Source of the DNA: Verrucomicrobiales bacterium
Lineage (GTDB): Bacteria > Verrucomicrobiota > Verrucomicrobiia > Limisphaerales > UBA1100
Length of the DNA stretch: 6,492 nucleotides
Assembly (NCBI GenBank): GCA_002718935.1
Contig: PBFV01000006.1
Coordinates: 1-6,492 of the forward strand
Reading direction: 5' to 3'
Shown: positions 6,277 to 6,492 of the stretch, piece by piece
How the letters are laid out: the number at the start of each line of letters is the position of its first letter
How positions within the stretch are numbered: the first letter of the stretch is position 1
Translations under genes and position numbers: made by a program
Notes under the pieces: generated by a model
Seen by the model: the letters and a program-made list of their open reading frames with translations, nothing else
Told to the model about the DNA's origin: nothing
The model's database searches: none

Positions 6277-6492
6277 GTGCGACTGAATCACGGACTGCAT
6301 CTAGCGTACTGCACCAACATCCACCGCGGAGAAGATTGGGCGCAGACGTTTGAGTCACTCAAAACCCAGACCCTGGCCGTGCGCGATCGGGTGGCGTCCG
6401 GCGGCGAATTTGCCATCGGCCTGCGCCTTAGCGAACTGGCCGCGCGCGAATTGAGCGAGCCGGCCACGCTGGAGGCGTTTCAACAATGGCTC
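6277..6492 (+). CDS. eboE: EboE, sugar phosphate isomerase-like TIM barrel, 3' end cut by window edge
   Basis: An open frame runs from the eboB stop to the end of the window. The likely start is the GTG at 6277, giving 72 residues here. It opens with HGLHLAYCTNIHRGEDWAQT and continues with FAIGLRLSELAARELSEP, which I recognise as the N-terminus of EboE, a xylose-isomerase-like TIM-barrel protein of about 390-400 residues. CTNIH is the first barrel strand and GLRLS the second. EboE is thought to act on, or help move, the ebo-linked metabolite; its reaction is not established. Only the first fifth is visible, so nothing can be said of the active site. There is no ribosome-binding site before the GTG, and the 30-base gap suggests cotranscription with eboB. 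Confidence 0.82.
   Translation, partial: MRLNHGLHLAYCTNIHRGEDWAQTFESLKTQTLAVRDRVASGGEFAIGLRLSELAARELSEPATLEAFQQWL

Noticed and set aside
5434..6300. Long minus-strand open frame (288 codons) opposite eboB
   Set aside because: It is a complementary-strand shadow of a GC-rich gene, rich in His, Ala and Arg with no recognisable motif; eboB carries full catalytic motifs.

Overview
The window is a stretch of bacterial chromosome, GC-rich and almost entirely coding, with no gap above 150 bases. It holds nine protein genes, two of them cut by the window edges. I see no RNA gene, insertion sequence, prophage gene or CRISPR array. The mix of genes (a lysine 2,3-aminomutase-type radical SAM protein, a secreted peptidase-like protein without a catalytic motif, an FmdB zinc ribbon with a Lys/Ser tail, and an ebo locus) suggests a Gram-negative bacterium, perhaps of the Verrucomicrobiota/PVC group. 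This placement is an impression from protein character, not a computed result.

Layout. (1) Bases 2-730, plus strand: the 3' two thirds of mnmA, the tRNA 2-thiouridylase. (2) Bases 752-4994, minus strand: a compact five-gene unit read from right to left: FmdB-type zinc ribbon, secreted hypothetical protein, kamA-type aminomutase, nth (endonuclease III), and a lipoate ligase/octanoyltransferase-family protein. Junctions are a 4-base GTGA overlap, a 31-base gap with a small perfect hairpin, a 2-base gap, and a 4-base ATGA overlap, so this looks like one transcript. A sigma70-like promoter with an inverted repeat over its -10 region lies just upstream of the first gene. It converges on mnmA with only 21 bases between stop codons. 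(3) Bases 4995-5135: the divergent intergenic region. (4) Bases 5136-6492, plus strand: a small uncharacterised 94-residue protein, a TatD-like hydrolase matching EboB, and the first 72 codons of EboE, which runs off the end.

How the genes work together. The minus-strand unit combines housekeeping functions (DNA base-excision repair, protein lipoylation) with an aminomutase predicted to make beta-lysine; no common pathway is obvious. The plus-strand group is the start of an ebo locus. This cluster is known from cyanobacteria, pseudomonads, Bacteroidetes and the plastid genomes of some eustigmatophyte algae, and is linked to making or moving a still unknown metabolite. Here EboB is followed directly by EboE, and a small protein unlike the EboA I know precedes it. 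This part deserves the most attention.
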